Below, piece after piece: positions 9,253 to 17,841 of a stretch of 64,000 nt of DNA. Within the stretch, counting starts at the first letter, position 1, and each line of letters begins with the position of its first letter. The notes under the pieces are model-generated. The model saw nothing but the letters and a program-made list of their open reading frames with translations, searched no databases and had not been told where the DNA came from. The translations under genes and the position numbers were made by a program. The DNA is from Bacteroidota bacterium (GTDB lineage Bacteria; Bacteroidota; Bacteroidia; Chitinophagales; LD1), in assembly GCA_018267385.1 (NCBI GenBank), contig JAFDYN010000007.1, positions 62,001 through 126,000 on the forward strand. Direction: 5' to 3'.

Positions 9253-10134
9253 ATGATGATCTCAGAACAACCCTCAACTATCACAGGACCGCGTATCTTT
9301 TTCAATTTTATAGAAGTGGCTGCCGATAAAATGGCCGAGAACGGAGACCTGATCCGCAAGCTGAAAAGCGGTGCGATACATGGCTTCGTTCTGCGCAATC
9401 TTTTCTCAAAACAAGAGGTAGCAAATATGCTCAAAGCGCTGGAGGGCCCACTGGAGCAGGATGCAATGAATACCCCGTCCGGCAAAATGTTTCCAACCCC
9501 CTTCGCAATCATCACAAATGACGGAGAGAGGCTGGATGCCTACTATGAGTCGTTAAACACCATGCATAAGCTCATGGACCGCGAGCCGGCACTACAGCTG
9601 GTCAGAGACAGGATCAGTTCTTTTTTTCGTGCAGTGGCGGCAGACTATGAGGTGAGTGTACCGATCAATAAAATAAAAGGTATACCGGTCTCCGAGGGCT
9701 GCTTCCGGGTATTCTACAAGGATAGAGGAGGACTATTTGTCCACTGTGGTAATCTATTTCAGCAGCAATCTGAGTATTACTATTCACTGCTGGCCAATGA
9801 TATCGACATGAGTGATCAGCTCAGCTTTTTCTTTAACCTCCAGAATACTGAGGTGGGGGGAGAGCTCACGATCTATGACATGCTATGGAAGGATGTGGTG
9901 GCCAAAGCCACCCCAGACGAAAACGACTCTGTGATAGATAAAGATGGCAATACGATCTACCTGAAAGATGTAGAACAATTCACCGTAAAGCCGCAGCCGG
10001 GAGATATACTTGTTTTCTCGGGTGGCCCTATCTGGCACCGCGTAGAAAATATCAAAGGCGATACCCCACGGATCACGTACGGCGGCTTTGTCAACTTCTC
10101 CAATGATGGCAAGGAGATATTCTACTGGTCCTGA
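9253..10134 (+). CDS. WelO5-type Fe(II)/2-oxoglutarate halogenase-like protein
   Basis: From the ATG at 9253 the protein has 293 residues, against about 290 for WelO5/AmbO5, the carrier-independent aliphatic halogenases of cyanobacterial indole alkaloid pathways. From memory of those sequences the likeness runs through several blocks: FVHCGNLF, DMSDQLSFFF, VGGELTIYD, PGDILVF, HRVENI, and a C-terminal IFYWS where WelO5 ends IYYWS. The metal motif is H164-C165-G166 with a distal H262. WelO5 uses H164/G166/H259. Glycine instead of Asp leaves an iron site for chloride, the hallmark of Fe/2OG halogenases. The predicted reaction is C-H chlorination or bromination of a free small molecule; the substrate is unknown. 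It is convergent with the PhyH operon (10-base gap) and follows the TPR gene by 81 bases. A non-halogenating member of the family remains possible. Confidence 0.75.
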   Translation: MMISEQPSTITGPRIFFNFIEVAADKMAENGDLIRKLKSGAIHGFVLRNLFSKQEVANMLKALEGPLEQDAMNTPSGKMFPTPFAIITNDGERLDAYYESLNTMHKLMDREPALQLVRDRISSFFRAVAADYEVSVPINKIKGIPVSEGCFRVFYKDRGGLFVHCGNLFQQQSEYYYSLLANDIDMSDQLSFFFNLQNTEVGGELTIYDMLWKDVVAKATPDENDSVIDKDGNTIYLKDVEQFTVKPQPGDILVFSGGPIWHRVENIKGDTPRITYGGFVNFSNDGKEIFYWS

Positions 10135-10144
10135 TACTGGGCGC

Positions 10145-11857
10145 TCAGATCGCAGCCGTTTCTGATTTTAACCTGAGGGCTATGGCTGCCCGGTCTATCT
10201 GCGTATAGATGTGCTGCATCTCTCCCATTTTTATGTTTCTGCTGCCGGCCTGATTGGCCCCGGACCAGTCATCACGCAGGTAGTAGTCCGGTTTTTCCTC
10301 ATACATGCTGATCGCATCCCGGGCCGGGTCCTCACATAGAAAGCTATAGTACCTCGTAGCGGTATGCGTGAGCCTGATGGCAAATACCAGCCTGTCCTGA
10401 TCAGATTGATTGGGTACAGCATTATGTATCAGGCGCAGGTCAAAGAGGACCATCTGCCCTGCGCGCAGGTGCAGTACGCGACCTATACGGTCAAAGTCCG
10501 ATATGTACTGCGAGAATGGCCACTGTATACCATCTACATACACAGAATGGCAAAATTTGTGGCTCCCCTCCACGAGACAAAAGGCACCATTGCTTTCATC
10601 TACATCTATGAGCGGGCACCAGATACCATAGTGGGGCTCCAGATGCGTATTGATGATGAGAGAGGCATCATTGTGCCATGACAGGTCTCCTGTAGAGTGG
10701 GCATACTTCGTAAAAAAGCTGGCTATAGGCGTCTGGTAGTTTTGAAAGTAATGGTCCAGCCGGCTTCGTACTTTGTCAATGATAAAATTGTGGATATACC
10801 TTTTGGAATCGGCAGTAGCATGCTCCATAGGTGTAAAGCGGCCAATGTTAGTGCCGGGCGCCTTGAATAGCCGGTCATACTCCGCCTTGAGTTCTTCTAC
10901 CGTCTCAGCAGACAGGAAATCCAATACCACATAGCCGTCTTTCTTCATAGACTGCTCTGTATCTGCGTCACGCAGTATATGACGCTGTAGTGGCTCAAAG
11001 CCGGCGGCGTCCCCACCTATATGGGAGAGATACCTGGCGGCCAGATCCTGGCTGCTTATAGCTCTGTTTTCCAATAGCTGCAGGGGCGCCTCACTATGTG
11101 AGAGGTAGCTGTCTGGTATGCCGCCATTTTCCAGCTTATTGAGCGTAGTGAGAAATATCTCAGGAGTGATCCGGTATACGTCTGTTTTGCCTTCGGCTGC
11201 ATTTTTCTGAAAGTATGACAGAGGTGCATTTTTCTTGTAGATACTGATGATAGCTGACACCCTGTTTTGCGCAGAATGATTGGGATATGACGCGTGAAAA
11301 AGTGAATTGTGAAATACCAGGGCATGGCCCGGGGGGATGATCATATCTACGGTATATGGCCGGATGTGCTTGTCTGCTACTACATCCGGTATGCTATAGC
11401 TGCCGGAGCGGTAGTTGTCAAAAAACCGATGACTGCCGGGTACGACAAACATGCCCGCATTGTCAGGATAAGACAGATCTACAGGCACCCAGATCTGGTA
11501 GCTGGTGTATAGTTTCTCGTCTACTATATTCCAGTCCTGGTGCAGGGTCAGCTCTTTGGGATTATTTCCTTCCTTGACCATAAACCCGCCGATGAAAAAA
11601 TCAAAATCAGAAAACCACTCAGAGAGTGCCGGCATCACTATATCACGCAATGCGCCACTGAGGCGCAGATTTTTATCACCACCTATTTTGCTATGGCTGG
11701 CTATCAGGCCGGAGACATTATTCTGTATGGAGAACTCATGATACAGCTCTTTGATCTGGTCTATCTGTGCCTGCGAGAATAGCGGAGCCACACAGAAGCC
11801 CATATCGTCCAGGGCGGTCATATACTCGGGGTCTCTGATCAGAAGGTCTGGTTTCAT
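10145..11857 (-). CDS. Double-domain PhyH Fe(II)/2OG dioxygenase
   Basis: A 570-residue fusion of two phytanoyl-CoA dioxygenase-like domains. Domain 1 (~1-215) has H106-Q-D108, distal H188 and a 2OG-binding R199. Domain 2 (~300-510) has H395-N-D397, H478 and R489. Both facial triads are intact, so both halves should bind iron, which is unusual since PhyH proteins of ~280-320 residues normally stand alone. The two halves are clearly diverged and may hydroxylate two positions of one substrate. It is the last gene of a minus-strand operon with the PhyH gene at 11858-12745, whose stop codon is directly adjacent to this start, and the beta-hydroxylase-like gene above. PhyH enzymes hydroxylate lipids and small molecules; the substrate here is unknown. 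Confidence 0.85.
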   Translation of the reverse strand: MKPDLLIRDPEYMTALDDMGFCVAPLFSQAQIDQIKELYHEFSIQNNVSGLIASHSKIGGDKNLRLSGALRDIVMPALSEWFSDFDFFIGGFMVKEGNNPKELTLHQDWNIVDEKLYTSYQIWVPVDLSYPDNAGMFVVPGSHRFFDNYRSGSYSIPDVVADKHIRPYTVDMIIPPGHALVFHNSLFHASYPNHSAQNRVSAIISIYKKNAPLSYFQKNAAEGKTDVYRITPEIFLTTLNKLENGGIPDSYLSHSEAPLQLLENRAISSQDLAARYLSHIGGDAAGFEPLQRHILRDADTEQSMKKDGYVVLDFLSAETVEELKAEYDRLFKAPGTNIGRFTPMEHATADSKRYIHNFIIDKVRSRLDHYFQNYQTPIASFFTKYAHSTGDLSWHNDASLIINTHLEPHYGIWCPLIDVDESNGAFCLVEGSHKFCHSVYVDGIQWPFSQYISDFDRIGRVLHLRAGQMVLFDLRLIHNAVPNQSDQDRLVFAIRLTHTATRYYSFLCEDPARDAISMYEEKPDYYLRDDWSGANQAGSRNIKMGEMQHIYTQIDRAAIALRLKSETAAI

Positions 11858-12745
11858 TTATTGCTGCAGTGATTTGAAATATAAGAGGTTGATCTTGGTC
11901 ATCAGGCTCAGGTGGGGGTCTCTGCGGATCCAGCTTTTGAAGCTATCTACAGACGCCGGCTCAAATGCATGAGCTATGGTGTCTACCTGACGCGCATGGG
12001 CGGGCCTGCCATCAGCTTTGAAATAGTAGTAATCTTCCGGTGCCATTTTATACTTTTCTATCCGGGTGCTATCGCCCTGGGGCATATAGTAGTAGTGGAT
12101 ATCAGCCGGGCCGGAGCACATACCGAGTATGACGGCCACGCGCGGGCTACCGGTATGATTGGGCGCAGAGCCATGCAGTACGGCGTGATTTAGTACCACG
12201 CACTCACCTATATCTGTGACTATGTCAGTGAATAAGGAACGGATCGTGTCCTGCAGGTGTACGAAGGGCCTGGGATACTCGGGCACTACCCGCAGTGTTT
12301 TTTTGATCTTGTGGCTCCCCTTCAGTACTCTGAGCTGGCCGCTGTTTGCGTCTGTTTTTTGCAGCGGTATCCAGAGGTTGAAAGAGCACTCTGATGGCTC
12401 ATCTACAAAGGTCAGGTCCTGATGTGGCATCAGTTCGCTATTGTCACCACTGTTTTTGATCAGATAGTTAGAGATCAGCACCTGGTAGTTTTGAAAGACA
12501 GCCTGTACCTGGTCCATGATGGTCGTTTTTACCAGTTGGTCCAGGGCTATGAGCAGGTCGGCATTGCCAGTCTCTACAGAGGAGTAGAGGCTCTCGGTCT
12601 GCATAGCTGCTTCGTGCTCTGCACGCACACCCTCATAGTAGTCCCGGAGCACCTGTATCTGGGCGGGTGTGAAGAGCTTTAGCTTCACATACCCGTCACT
12701 CTCAAAGGCAGCCTGGAGTTTTTCATCTTTGAATATCGGGCGCAT
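11858..12745 (-). CDS. PhyH-family Fe(II)/2OG dioxygenase
   Basis: A 295-residue single-domain phytanoyl-CoA dioxygenase-like protein. The iron triad is H108-Q-D110 (in MPHQDLTFVDE) and H191 (VLNHAVLHGSAPNH), with the 2OG-anchoring Arg at ~202. The double-stranded beta-helix core is framed by W-I-P-L and L-K-G-S-H strands typical of the family. It is the middle gene of the minus-strand oxygenase operon; its stop codon touches the start of the 570-residue double-domain protein. Hydroxylation of a free metabolite or lipid is likely, but nothing in the sequence defines the substrate. Confidence 0.85.
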   Translation of the reverse strand: MRPIFKDEKLQAAFESDGYVKLKLFTPAQIQVLRDYYEGVRAEHEAAMQTESLYSSVETGNADLLIALDQLVKTTIMDQVQAVFQNYQVLISNYLIKNSGDNSELMPHQDLTFVDEPSECSFNLWIPLQKTDANSGQLRVLKGSHKIKKTLRVVPEYPRPFVHLQDTIRSLFTDIVTDIGECVVLNHAVLHGSAPNHTGSPRVAVILGMCSGPADIHYYYMPQGDSTRIEKYKMAPEDYYYFKADGRPAHARQVDTIAHAFEPASVDSFKSWIRRDPHLSLMTKINLLYFKSLQQ

Positions 12746-12852
12746 ATGCTGGTCTGTGGTCAGCCTGCGGCACTGTGCCGTGCAGGTGCCAGTGAAGATA
12801 CGCTACTTTACGCATTTTCAGGTGAAGAAGAAGCTATGATATAGGTCAGAGC

Positions 12853-13620
12853 CTATTTGTAAAAAACGGCAAATCTCTTTTGTACGGGCAGGAAGAGATA
12901 CCACGCCAGCGCCAGCACCTTCAGGCAGGCTGTGAGCACGGGTGATGGCAAAAAGCTGATGACCGGAATCTTTTCATCTATGTATTTGATGGTGAGTGCG
13001 CCAAGTGATTGTGCGCAGACCCAGTTTCCTTTTTTTACAAAATCCGGATGTATCACATCCAGTATGAGCAGAAACCGGCGCTGGCTGGTATCATTCCATG
13101 TAGTATGCATGTGGGCATCACTGAACATGAGCAGCCGCCCGGTGTGATAGCCGCGCTTCTCATCATCCACCTGTATGCCGCAGTCCAGGTACTGGCCGGG
13201 TATCTGCAGGCCTAGATGGCAGCGGATGATGGCATTGGTCTCACCGATATGGGGCAGCACACGGCTGTGCGGCTCCAGCACGGTGATACCTGCAAAGGAG
13301 ATGTGAGGTATAGTCTGAAGCAGGGCAAAGGTCTTTGGGTATTTCAGACAGTTTTTGTGATTGTACCAGCGGAAGTTGAAGAAATAGAAATTTCTCCAGG
13401 CATCGGGCGCACTGAGATAGGGCGGGTTAAGGTTAGGCGGCATAGCCTCATGGCCCGAGGTGAGTCCGCTGATCTCCTCTATGATCTCGGTATATCTGCT
13501 CTCCAGCATAGGCACCCACGGATATGCAGCGGGGTCATAGTAGCGTGGATGGGTCCCATCATACCGGGCCTCTTTGAGAAAGTAGCGGTCCGGCTCCCGT
13601 ATATGTGCTGACTGTGCCAT
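12853..13620 (-). CDS. Aspartyl/asparaginyl beta-hydroxylase-like Fe/2OG oxygenase
   Basis: About 255 residues from the ATG at 13620; the frame extends further upstream without a good start and overlaps the divergent DUF1800 gene, so the longer version is not favoured (a TTG at ~13653 is an alternative). The domain matches the aspartyl/asparaginyl beta-hydroxylase family: H124 (LEPHSRVLPHIGETNA), H172 in MHTTWND and R182. This family binds iron with two His and no carboxylate. A C-terminal hydrophobic stretch ends in LPVQKRF. The paralogue at 17842-18621 has the same ending (LPVQRRL), suggesting shared membrane association. It is the first gene of the minus-strand oxygenase operon. Bacterial members hydroxylate lipids or peptides; the substrate is unknown. 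Confidence 0.75.
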   Translation of the reverse strand: MAQSAHIREPDRYFLKEARYDGTHPRYYDPAAYPWVPMLESRYTEIIEEISGLTSGHEAMPPNLNPPYLSAPDAWRNFYFFNFRWYNHKNCLKYPKTFALLQTIPHISFAGITVLEPHSRVLPHIGETNAIIRCHLGLQIPGQYLDCGIQVDDEKRGYHTGRLLMFSDAHMHTTWNDTSQRRFLLILDVIHPDFVKKGNWVCAQSLGALTIKYIDEKIPVISFLPSPVLTACLKVLALAWYLFLPVQKRFAVFYK

Positions 13621-13724
13621 GAGGTAGTGAAGGTAAGGATATAATCCCGGCAATGAGAAGAGATCATGACGGAGGTCATTATTTCCGTCTTGTCTTGCGG
13701 CCTGCCGGTCATTACATTTAAAAG

Positions 13725-13732
13725 GAAAGATA
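13725..13732 (-). promoter_or_regulatory. Possible -7 element of the oxygenase operon
   Basis: Read on the minus strand this is TATCTTTC, a 7/8 match to TAnnTTTG. It sits in the AT-rich divergent gap between the beta-hydroxylase-like gene and the DUF1800 gene. The long distance to the chosen ATG (13620) leaves an untranslated leader or an upstream non-ATG start. Confidence 0.3.
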
Positions 13733-13794
13733 TATAGCTGAATTTTATTTTTTAAAAGCGCCTGCAAGTAGCTAAATTGGCTGCTAAACGAGAC

Positions 13795-15402
13795 ATGTCT
13801 ATGGCCTCTATAGGCACATATAGTCTGAAGCCATATAAAAGTGACCTCAGCGAAGAAGACCTGCTGCACCTGCTGCGCAGATGCCTCCTCGGTGCGGGTC
13901 ATAGCGATGTATCTTTCTATAAGGGAAAATCTTTAGGCCAGTGCCTGGATGGCCTGCTGCGCCCATCTCCCACACCGCCACCTGTGCGGGAGGAGCTCTC
14001 AGACGGTGTAGATCCCTATGTCAAACTCGGTGGTACGTGGATACATGCTCCCTACGAGAGTGAGGAGGTAAACTACCGCCGCAAGATCATGTTTCGTATG
14101 TGGTGGACCGGCCTCATATTGAATCGCGACCACTCTATCACAGAGAAGATGACACTTTTCTGGCACAATCACTTTGTGACAGAGACCGATGTAGTAAAGG
14201 ATAGCCGCTATTCTTACTACTATGTAGCAATGCTGCGGTCTCATGCGCTTGGCAATTTCAGACAGCTGATACGCGAGGGTACCACCAGCCCCGCTATGCT
14301 CGTGTACCTGGGTGGCAATACCAATTTTAAATCAGCTCCAAATGAAAACTATGCCCGTGAGCTGATGGAGCTGTTTACACTGGGCAAAAGCCCCGACATA
14401 CACTACACAGAGGAAGATGTAAAAGCGGCAGCACGCGTACTGACAGGATGGAAGGATGATAAAGACAAATGTGTGGGCCTATTCGATCCGGCCCAGCACG
14501 AGCCAGCAGACAAGCATTTCTCTGCCTTTTTTGATCACCACGTCATAAAAGGCCGTGAAGGCAAAGAGGGTAGCGACGAGACAGATGAACTGATAGACAT
14601 GATCCTGCGCAAAAAGGAAGCTGCAAAATATGTCTGTCGCAATCTGTACAGGTGGTTTGTATATGCTCATATAGATGATACCATAGAGCGCGAGGTCATA
14701 GCGCCGCTGGCAGATATTTATTTTCAAAATAATTTTGAGATTGTACCGGTGCTCAGAGCACTACTGGGCAGCGAGCATTTCTTTGACCCGGCTGTACGGG
14801 GTGGCATAGTCAAAAGCCCGGCAGACTTTCTGCTCGGCTCTACACTGGAGATAGGAGTGACTGTGTACCTGGCTCCGGAGAAGACATATACGACGCTCAA
14901 AGAATGCCACGAGCCATGGCTGCAGTACCACCTGAACTGTGAGGACCTGTCTCAGCGCATAGGAGATCCCCCCTCTGTGGCTGGCTGGCCGGCCTACTAT
15001 CAGGCACCCAACTATCACCGCTGGTGGGTAAACTCTGCCAGTCTCAGTATGCGCAAAAAGCTAAGTGATGGCCTCAGCACGCATGAGGGGCTCATATTCA
15101 ACGGATATAGCATCAGTTTTGATTTTCTGAATTTTTCACGCCAGTTTGAAAACCCGGGAGACCTGCAGGGATTCATAGCCCAAGTGACCAAACGGCTATG
15201 CGCTGTGGCACCTGCACCCTCTACTATAGACCAGCTAAAGGGCCTGCTCGTATCAGGCATGGATACCGACTACTACTGGCAGAAAGCATGGAAGAAACTA
15301 GAAGACAAACCTGATGACGCAGAGACGAAGGATGTACTGGATGCGCGTCTCAGGATGTTTTACGCGCGGCTGCTGAGCCTGCCGGAGTACCATGTGATGT
15401 GA
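13795..15402 (+). CDS. DUF1800 family protein
   Basis: About 535 residues from the ATG at 13795; a second ATG at 13801 and an in-frame TTG at 13777 are alternatives. It carries the family signatures MTLFWHNHFVTE (~120) and NENYARELMELFTLG (~190), plus C-terminal W-x-G-W-P-A-Y. The biochemical function of DUF1800 is not established. It is almost always paired with a DUF1501 gene, as here (28-base gap to the next gene). No clear signal peptide is visible at the chosen start. Its presence between two beta-hydroxylase-like genes could be incidental, but the pair is on the same strand as most of the glycan genes. Confidence 0.85.
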   Translation: MSMASIGTYSLKPYKSDLSEEDLLHLLRRCLLGAGHSDVSFYKGKSLGQCLDGLLRPSPTPPPVREELSDGVDPYVKLGGTWIHAPYESEEVNYRRKIMFRMWWTGLILNRDHSITEKMTLFWHNHFVTETDVVKDSRYSYYYVAMLRSHALGNFRQLIREGTTSPAMLVYLGGNTNFKSAPNENYARELMELFTLGKSPDIHYTEEDVKAAARVLTGWKDDKDKCVGLFDPAQHEPADKHFSAFFDHHVIKGREGKEGSDETDELIDMILRKKEAAKYVCRNLYRWFVYAHIDDTIEREVIAPLADIYFQNNFEIVPVLRALLGSEHFFDPAVRGGIVKSPADFLLGSTLEIGVTVYLAPEKTYTTLKECHEPWLQYHLNCEDLSQRIGDPPSVAGWPAYYQAPNYHRWWVNSASLSMRKKLSDGLSTHEGLIFNGYSISFDFLNFSRQFENPGDLQGFIAQVTKRLCAVAPAPSTIDQLKGLLVSGMDTDYYWQKAWKKLEDKPDDAETKDVLDARLRMFYARLLSLPEYHVM

Positions 15403-15430
15403 TCTGTAAACGATAGAGAATAGAAAGAAA

Positions 15431-16693
15431 GTGAATAGAAAAGCCTTTATACAAAATACCGCAGTCGTGGCGGCTATGTACCCGCTCCTGAGCGCGCTGG
15501 ATGCCTGCCATGTGCGCAGGCAGGGCAAGGGTAATAAGGTTTTTGTGATCATACAGCTGATAGGTGGCAATGATGGACTGCATACTGTGATACCTGTGAG
15601 CCGCTACAGCCAGATAGCTGCGGCGCGACCTAATATCTTCATCCCTGAGAATAAGATACTACCCATCAAGGGTACATCTGACACCGGGCTGCATCCCTCC
15701 CTGGCCGGCATTCGTGATATGTTTGATAATGGTCTGGCGGGATTCATACAGGGGGTGGGCTATGAGCACCCAAATTTTTCTCACTTCCGGTCCTCGGATA
15801 TTTGGCTCACCGGCTCTCCTGCTGATAAGTCTCTCTACACCGGCTGGATGGCCAGATACCTGGAGACCAAGTTTAAGAACTATCCGGAAGGCTACCCCAG
15901 CAAGGAGCAACCTGATCCGCCAGCTATGAAGGTGGGAGACACGGGTACGTTTCTATTTCAGGGCAAGGCGATGGATATGAGTATAGTGGTAAATCCCAGT
16001 ATACCTTTCGGTGCATCAGATACAGATGCCAAAGGCAGCGCCCCTGATAGCTTTGGTGTGGAGGAGGTGAGGAGCATAAGGGAGATCCTGCTGCAAACTG
16101 ATAAATATGCAGGAGTAGTAAAGAAGGCGCTGGATACGCCTTTTGCCTCCTCAAAGCTCTACCCAAAGGCCGGTGAAAACTCTCTGGCAGATCAGCTGAA
16201 AGTGGTGGCCCGCCTGATCAACGGCGGCCTGAAAACATCCGTGTACATGGTGGATATGAAAGGCTTTGATACGCATGTGGAGCAAGTGACCGCCTCTGAC
16301 AAGACAAAAGGTGTGCATGCTGCACTACTGAGCAAACTATCACAGGCCATCACCTGCTTCTGGGACGATGTAGTACACATGGGCCGCGAAGAAGATATAG
16401 CGGGTATGACCTTCTCAGAGTTTGGCCGCAGGATAGTATCTACCAGCGGGCTGGGCACAGATCACGGCTCTACACAGCCGGTCATTTACTTTGGCGCTAA
16501 TATCGATAGCCAGATCATAGGCCACAATCCCGTGATACCGGACCAGGTGACGGTAGATGACAACCTGCCCCTGCAGTATGATTTCAAGGCAGTATATGCC
16601 TCTGTACTCCGGCAGTGGTTTGGCGCCGGAAACGATGTAGTACAGTCCGTGCTGCCGGGAGATTTCCCCGGTATCAATATTTTTAAAACCTAG
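15431..16693 (+). CDS. DUF1501 family secreted protein
   Basis: A 420-residue protein starting with GTG at 15431. It has the DUF1501 hallmarks: a short hydrophobic leader ending near LSALDAC, VIQLIGGNDGLHTVIP (~40), F-S-x-F-R-S-S-D-I-W (~118), DMKGFDTH (~275) and FSEFGRR with a following DHGS (~336-350). The fold is alkaline-phosphatase/sulfatase-like, and family members are exported, often by Tat. Here the leader lacks a clear twin Arg, having only R3 before K4. It forms the usual DUF1800-DUF1501 operon with the gene before it. The function is unknown. Confidence 0.85.
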   Translation: MNRKAFIQNTAVVAAMYPLLSALDACHVRRQGKGNKVFVIIQLIGGNDGLHTVIPVSRYSQIAAARPNIFIPENKILPIKGTSDTGLHPSLAGIRDMFDNGLAGFIQGVGYEHPNFSHFRSSDIWLTGSPADKSLYTGWMARYLETKFKNYPEGYPSKEQPDPPAMKVGDTGTFLFQGKAMDMSIVVNPSIPFGASDTDAKGSAPDSFGVEEVRSIREILLQTDKYAGVVKKALDTPFASSKLYPKAGENSLADQLKVVARLINGGLKTSVYMVDMKGFDTHVEQVTASDKTKGVHAALLSKLSQAITCFWDDVVHMGREEDIAGMTFSEFGRRIVSTSGLGTDHGSTQPVIYFGANIDSQIIGHNPVIPDQVTVDDNLPLQYDFKAVYASVLRQWFGAGNDVVQSVLPGDFPGINIFKT

Positions 16694-16729
16694 CTTTCCT
16701 ATCAGGTACTCAAAGCCGACACACCCCTC

Positions 16730-17803
16730 ATGCAGCCAGACTACGGCTTGGTCCTTTCAGATAAATTTAACCTGCGCTCTGTACTCGGGTTTATAATCAG
16801 TGGTGTATTGCTATGGCTCGCCATCCATCAGAGTGGCCTGGAGCTGCGGTCGATACACATGAGTATGACGGAGGGTATTTACTTTGCCGGATCTATGTTT
16901 GCCTTTGTACTAGCCACCTGGTTTCAATCCATGCGCGCGAAAATCGTCTGGCTAAAGAGGGGTGCCAACTGGAAAGAGCCCGCTACATTCAGTAGCCTCT
17001 CCATAGGTAATTTTTATAACTGCGTGCTGCCCGGCAATCTGGGTGATGCTGTACGTGCCTGGCATTTCGCGCGGCGGCAGCGCATACCCTTCGCCAGTTC
17101 GCTGGCATCCATCATTACGGAGAAGTGGCTCGATGCACAGATGTTTGTGGTCATATCCGTCATCCTGTTTATGATCAGCCCCCTTTCAGGAGACTATATT
17201 TTTCTGGCTATCTACTATACAGCCACGGTAGCAGCACTACTCGGTATATTATATCTATTGATGCTACGGTACGTACTTCTCGAGAAGGCGCTATGGCGCA
17301 TCGTAGTAGCACTGAGGCGGCCGGGCAGGTTTCTATACAGGATATATAAATACGCGTCCTGGCAGATGTCCGGCATTCGGCAGCATGGTTTTGTGGGGGC
17401 TTATCTTTTTTTCTGTAGCGGGGCATTCCTGCTGAATGTGGCGCAATTCTTTTTGCTGCTGAAGGCAGCCGGCATATCAGGTCCTGTAGCCTCAGTATAT
17501 ACTGCCTATCTCACTGCCGTGAGTATGATGATCATCGCCTTCATACCCTCTGCGCCTGGCAATGTGGGTGTACTGCACTATGGACTGTACCTGGTACTGA
17601 TACTCGCTGCAAAAATAAATGGTGCCGGTACAGAGCATGCAGCCCTGCAGAGCTATGCGCTCTTCGGTATTTACACGCATTTGTCTTTTTTGGTACCGGA
17701 GGTAGTGGTCGGAGGTGTTTTTCTGCTGCGGGATGGCCGGTATCTGTATGGCCGGTGGCCCGGTGACGCACCAGTAGCAAAAAATATCACGCCAGATGCT
17801 TAG
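16730..17803 (+). CDS. LPG_synthase_TM / flippase-like membrane protein
   Basis: A 357-residue polytopic protein with about eight membrane helices. The signature SIGNFYNCVLPGNLGDAVRA (starting near residue 87) followed by ITEKWLD (~128) is diagnostic of the lysylphosphatidylglycerol synthase transmembrane family (UPF0104-like). Members include lipid flippases and proteins that accompany glycosyltransferases. No catalytic synthase domain is attached. It lies 36 bases after DUF1501 and 38 bases before the second beta-hydroxylase-like gene, so the four plus-strand genes 13795-18621 look like one transcript. A role in moving or presenting a lipid-linked intermediate is inferred. Confidence 0.75.
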   Translation: MQPDYGLVLSDKFNLRSVLGFIISGVLLWLAIHQSGLELRSIHMSMTEGIYFAGSMFAFVLATWFQSMRAKIVWLKRGANWKEPATFSSLSIGNFYNCVLPGNLGDAVRAWHFARRQRIPFASSLASIITEKWLDAQMFVVISVILFMISPLSGDYIFLAIYYTATVAALLGILYLLMLRYVLLEKALWRIVVALRRPGRFLYRIYKYASWQMSGIRQHGFVGAYLFFCSGAFLLNVAQFFLLLKAAGISGPVASVYTAYLTAVSMMIIAFIPSAPGNVGVLHYGLYLVLILAAKINGAGTEHAALQSYALFGIYTHLSFLVPEVVVGGVFLLRDGRYLYGRWPGDAPVAKNITPDA

Positions 17804-17841
17804 ATTCGTACTGATCCCAATTATCTCACTAAACACAGGTT

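Noticed and set aside
13621..13902. N-terminal extension of the beta-hydroxylase-like protein
   Set aside because: It would overlap the divergent DUF1800 gene, crosses an AT-rich promoter-like gap and has no domain match; the ATG at 13620 gives a usual length.
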